Source of the DNA: Paenibacillus polymyxa
GTDB taxonomy: Bacteria; Bacillota; Bacilli; Paenibacillales; Paenibacillaceae
DNA length: 64,000 nucleotides
Direction: 5' to 3'
Assembly: GCF_018614975.1 (NCBI RefSeq)
Contig: NZ_JAGGNR010000005.1
Coordinates: forward strand, 124,001 to 188,000
The notes beneath the pieces are model-generated. The model was not told where the DNA came from, searched no databases, and saw nothing but the letters and a program-made list of their open reading frames with translations. This document shows, piece by piece, positions 63,066 through 64,000 of this stretch. Both the position numbers and the translations under genes were made by a program. Within the stretch, counting starts at the first letter, position 1. The number at the start of each line of letters is the position of its first letter.

Positions 63066-64000
63066 ATGATTCAGTTTCCCAAACCGGATGTCGAGCAATA
63101 TTTTCAGACGTACCGTATTTCACATTTTGCCGTATCGGCAGACGAGAAACGTTTGTTCATGGACAGTAATCTGAACGGTCAGCCGAATATTTGGGCGATG
63201 GATTTGCCTGGAGGATACCCATATCCTTTAACGTACTTGAATCAGAGCAGTCAATTTATCAAAGCAGACCCGCAAGGACGTCATCTTCTTACCGCGTTTG
63301 ATCAGGATGGGGATGAGAACTATCATCTGTATGCACTTCCACCTGAGGGTGGTGTTCCACTGCCTGTGGTTCCTGCGGAACCCAATGATCGCTGTTATTT
63401 CGCTGAGTTGTCCGAGGATGGACAACGTCTCTATTATGTCACCAGCGCGGGTAATCCGAATTATCTGAATTCACGCCGCATTGATCTGGAGACAGGGGAA
63501 GATGAGCTGTTATACAGTGGAGAAGAGGTTACGAGCAGCCTGGTGGCTGTAAGTCCTGACGAGAAGAGTTGTGTTATTTTAAAAATGTACTCCAATACCT
63601 ATCAGACCGCGCATCTGTATCGGAACAATGAAGAAATGGTGATTCTGCCAGCTTCAGAACGTCATAGTCAGGTTTCCGATCTGATTTTTGCAGATGACAA
63701 TCGTCTTCTGTTCATTACCAATGATGACTCCGCATACGCCTATGTGGCTGAGTACCGTATCGATACCCGCGAATTCCGTTCATTGTGCAGAATCGAAGGG
63801 GAAGATGTGGAGTTTATCCGCTGGCATCAGGCTTCTGAGACCTTATATTTCTGGACACTTACAGGGCCGGAGAATCGTATGTACGTATTGGGCAAATATA
63901 CCGATGAGCCTCGGCGCATAGAGATGCCACTGGATACGATAGAGCAGGTGAATGTTACGAAGGCTGGCAATGTGTATATTCTCGGACGTGGAGCGATCCA
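63066..64000 (+). CDS. S9-family prolyl oligopeptidase, N-terminal part (runs off window end)
   Basis: The first 311 residues of an S9 peptidase; AAGGAGG lies before the ATG. Only the beta-propeller is present (FAVSADEKRLFMDSNLNGQP, LTYLNQSSQFIKADPQGRHL, YFAELSEDGQRLYYVT), and the catalytic domain lies beyond the window, so activity cannot be judged. Its own promoter separates it from the PPTase, but a role in the adjacent peptide pathway is possible. A housekeeping dipeptidyl or acylaminoacyl peptidase is the alternative. Confidence 0.85.
   Translation, partial: MIQFPKPDVEQYFQTYRISHFAVSADEKRLFMDSNLNGQPNIWAMDLPGGYPYPLTYLNQSSQFIKADPQGRHLLTAFDQDGDENYHLYALPPEGGVPLPVVPAEPNDRCYFAELSEDGQRLYYVTSAGNPNYLNSRRIDLETGEDELLYSGEEVTSSLVAVSPDEKSCVILKMYSNTYQTAHLYRNNEEMVILPASERHSQVSDLIFADDNRLLFITNDDSAYAYVAEYRIDTREFRSLCRIEGEDVEFIRWHQASETLYFWTLTGPENRMYVLGKYTDEPRRIEMPLDTIEQVNVTKAGNVYILGRGAI

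Overview
The window looks like chromosomal DNA of a Paenibacillus-type firmicute. The signs are strong Shine-Dalgarno sites (AAGGAGG/GGAGG), frequent GTG/TTG starts, S-layer homology (SLH) proteins, a CcdC-like membrane protein, FosB, an S9-peptidase/LanKC lanthipeptide locus, and a rhamnogalacturonan lyase beside an AraC-type membrane sensor. Genus is inferred from gene content; no rRNA or tRNA gene was seen.

Layout. 0-8 kb holds housekeeping and stress genes: the start of an L-lactate dehydrogenase, a MerR-like DNA-binding protein, a small Ser/Thr kinase, methionine aminopeptidase, a CurA-type reductase and a CcdC-like protein. 8-16.9 kb holds small regulated units: MBL hydrolase/TetR with tandem operators, Rrf2/nitroreductase, an SLH protein, AraC/lactonase, and an AT-rich TetR/membrane protein/TraB set. 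17-26.5 kb is a cell-surface and carbohydrate region: PL11 lyase, a cysW relic, a solute-binding lipoprotein, an AraC-type sensor, and an SLH-phosphatase with an autotransporter-like tail. 26.7-30 kb has a membrane protein, a GNAT, and a small regulator-like protein coupled to an MFS exporter.

30.1-37.1 kb is a compact class III (or III/IV-like) lanthipeptide locus: a 45-residue precursor, a LanKC synthetase that keeps the cyclase zinc ligands, a GNAT-like protein, a TPR protein and a prolyl-oligopeptidase-type protease. 37.3-45.3 kb is mixed: a frameshifted NAD(P)HX repair gene, a BMP lipoprotein with a chemoreceptor, a gutted gamma-glutamyltransferase, an SDR and FosB.

45.3-63.0 kb is the most unusual part. 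It contains a candidate secreted signalling propeptide and an HTH-TPR (RRNPP-like) regulator. Next comes a precursor made of a 33-residue leader and nine exact VSARA pentapeptide repeats. About fourteen tightly packed same-strand genes follow: a butirosin-like aminoacyl-ACP module (ATP-grasp ligase, BtrK-like decarboxylase, ACP), four thiolase-fold proteins (two with Cys/His and a His in place of the usual Asn, two apparently without the catalytic Cys), an acyl-CoA dehydrogenase pair, a MATE exporter, an arginase-family enzyme, an LpxL-like acyltransferase, a paired M16 peptidase (one subunit with HXXEH, one without) and an Sfp-type PPTase. I infer a RiPP/acyl-carrier hybrid pathway: Arg in the repeats is hydrolysed to ornithine, an amino-acyl or acyl group made on the ACP is attached, the M16 pair trims the peptide and the MATE protein exports it. 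I know of no described pathway with this combination, but I could not search. The window ends inside an S9 peptidase gene.
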